From Pseudomonadota bacterium (GTDB lineage: Bacteria; Pseudomonadota; Alphaproteobacteria; Azospirillales; Azospirillaceae): a stretch of 13,142 nt of DNA. This document shows positions 11,886 to 13,142 of this stretch, in pieces; positions within the stretch are counted from its first letter, which is position 1, and every line of letters starts with the position of its first letter. The position numbers and the translations under genes were made by a program. The notes below the pieces were generated by a model. That model was not told the DNA's origin. It did no database searches and saw only the letters and a list, made by a program, of their open reading frames with translations. The stretch is from the NCBI GenBank assembly GCA_023416455.1, contig JAEZHQ010000030.1:1-13142 (forward strand), given 5' to 3'.

Positions 11886-13142
11886 CCGATTTCGCCAGCA
11901 CTCCCGCAACCGGCAGCGGCGCGGCCATCGCGCGGGACGACCCGGCCCGCGAGCGCGACGACCTGGACGCCGCGTGGCGCTCCCCCACGGGATGGCGCGC
12001 GATCTCGGCGGTGAACCAGACCAACGTCGGGCGCCGCTTCGTCATCACCGGCTTCGTCTATTTCCTGATCGCCGGGATTCTGGGGCTGGTGATGCGCGTC
12101 CAGCTCGCCGTGCCGGAGAACGATCTGCTGACGCCGGAGGCGTACAACCAGATCTTCACCATGCACGGCACGCTGATGATGTTCCTGTTCGCCGTGCCGA
12201 TCCTGGAGGGGGTGGCGGTCTATCTGCTGCCCCCGATGCTGGGCACGCGCGACCTGCCCTTCCCGCGCCTCAGTGCCTTCGGCTACTGGTGCTATCTGCT
12301 GGGCGGGCTGCTGCTGCTGACCAGCCTGCCGCTGGGGCTGGCGCCCGACGGCGGCTGGTTCATCTACCCGCCGCTCAGTTCCACCCTGTTCTCGCCGGGG
12401 ATGAACATCGATTTCTGGCTGCTGGGGATCACCTTCATGGAGATCTCGGCGATCACCGCCTCCATCGAGCTGATCGTCGCCATCCTGAAGACCCGCGCGC
12501 CGGGCATGTCCATCGACCGGATGCCGCTGTTCGCCTGGTACATCCTCATCACCGCCTTCATGATCGTCTTCGGCTTTCCGCCGCTGATCATGGGCAGCAT
12601 CCTTCTGGAGCTGGAGCGCGCCTTCGGCCTGCCCTTCTTCGACGCCGCGAAGGGCGGGCACCCGCTGCTGTGGCAGCACCTGTTCTGGCTGTTCGGCCAT
12701 CCGGAGGTCTACATCATCTTCCTGCCGGCGGCGGGCATCATGTCGATGGTCGTCCCGACCTTCGCCCGGCACCCCATCGTCGGCTACCGCTGGCTGGTTC
12801 TTGCGGCCATCGGTATGGGGTTCCTCAGCTTCGGTCTGTGGGCCCACCATATGTTCGCCACGGGCATCCCGCAGATGTCGGTGGCCTTCTTCTCCGCCGC
12901 CAGCACGCTGGTGGCGATCCCCAGCGGCATCCAGGTCTTCGCCTGGATCGCCACGCTGTGGCACGGGCGTCCCCGCTTCGACCCGCCCCTGCTGTTCGCC
13001 ATCGGCACCATCGTCACCTTCGTGATCGGCGGCTTCACGGGCGTGATGGTCGCCATCGTGCCCTTCGACCTTCAGGTCCACGACACCTACTTCGTCGTCG
13101 CCCACTTCCATTACGTGCTGATCGGCGGGGCGGTCTTCCCGC
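11882..13142 (+). CDS. coxA: Cytochrome c oxidase subunit I, 3' end outside window
   Basis: Catalytic subunit I (420 residues seen), reducing oxygen to water and pumping protons. The frame runs off the window end. Metal ligands are complete: His95 (FTMHGTLMMF) and His410 for heme a, His408 for heme a3, and His273, His322 and His323 for CuB, with Tyr277 as the cross-linked tyrosine (GHPEVY). His400 and Asp401 form the Mg site. The residue numbers from position 190 onwards equal those of the Rhodobacter sphaeroides enzyme minus 11. Glu275 (E286 equivalent) marks it as A1-like. Oddly, the K-channel lysine (K362) is Gln351, and the D-channel positions N121, N139 and N207 are Val113, Ser131 and Glu196, while entry Asp124 remains. 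The ATG overlaps the coxB stop (ATGA), with no strong ribosome binding site. Subunits III and IV are probably just downstream. Confidence 0.95.
   Translation, partial: MTDFASTPATGSGAAIARDDPARERDDLDAAWRSPTGWRAISAVNQTNVGRRFVITGFVYFLIAGILGLVMRVQLAVPENDLLTPEAYNQIFTMHGTLMMFLFAVPILEGVAVYLLPPMLGTRDLPFPRLSAFGYWCYLLGGLLLLTSLPLGLAPDGGWFIYPPLSSTLFSPGMNIDFWLLGITFMEISAITASIELIVAILKTRAPGMSIDRMPLFAWYILITAFMIVFGFPPLIMGSILLELERAFGLPFFDAAKGGHPLLWQHLFWLFGHPEVYIIFLPAAGIMSMVVPTFARHPIVGYRWLVLAAIGMGFLSFGLWAHHMFATGIPQMSVAFFSAASTLVAIPSGIQVFAWIATLWHGRPRFDPPLLFAIGTIVTFVIGGFTGVMVAIVPFDLQVHDTYFVVAHFHYVLIGGAVFP

Noticed and set aside
11870..13111. 413-codon antisense frame opposite coxA
   Set aside because: coxA on the + strand keeps all heme and copper ligands; the antisense product is charged low-complexity sequence.

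Overview
The window is a GC-rich stretch (roughly 70% GC by eye) of a Gram-negative bacterial chromosome or large replicon. GC content, codon use, and an alternative complex III next to a catecholate-type iron receptor suggest an alphaproteobacterium, perhaps Azospirillum-like. That placement is inference; there is no rRNA or other marker. Every gene I support lies on the + strand. No tRNA, rRNA, CRISPR array, insertion sequence or integrase is visible.

Region 1 (1-3534) is an iron-uptake block. It starts with the 3' end of a tonB-like gene, closed by a strong intrinsic terminator (406-444). A perfect 7-1-7 Fur-box-like palindrome (485-499) precedes an outer-membrane TonB-dependent siderophore receptor of the Fiu/PiuA type (GTG start at 583). 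Next comes a PKHD-type Fe(II)/2-oxoglutarate hydroxylase (PiuC/YbiX, 2851-3534), the usual partner of such receptors.

Region 2 (3535-3881) has no conventional gene. It holds a 30-bp tandem duplication that begins on the piuC stop and encodes an all-hydrophobic short reading frame with no ATG/GTG/TTG start. It also holds two hairpins, a small palindrome and a good match to a sigma-54 (-24/-12) promoter about 35 nt before the next operon.

Region 3 (3882-13142) is a tightly overlapping operon for a quinol-to-oxygen electron-transfer chain that bypasses cytochrome bc1: actA (pentaheme cytochrome c), actB (iron-sulfur/molybdopterin-like), actC (NrfD-like membrane subunit), actD (DUF3341), actE (monoheme lipoprotein) and actF (membrane subunit), that is, alternative complex III. 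It runs directly into coxB (CuA subunit II fused to cytochrome c, caa3 type) and coxA (subunit I, cut by the window end). Five of the seven junctions are 4-base overlaps, one is a 1-base overlap, and only actA-actB has a short gap (11 bases). The likely electron path is quinol > ActC/ActB clusters > ActA/ActE hemes > heme c of CoxB > CuA > heme a/a3-CuB of CoxA.

The most unusual observation is in CoxA. All metal ligands and the E286-equivalent Glu are present, but the K-channel lysine is Gln351, and the asparagines lining the D-channel are replaced by Val113, Ser131 and Glu196. This suggests a heme-copper oxidase with altered proton pathways.
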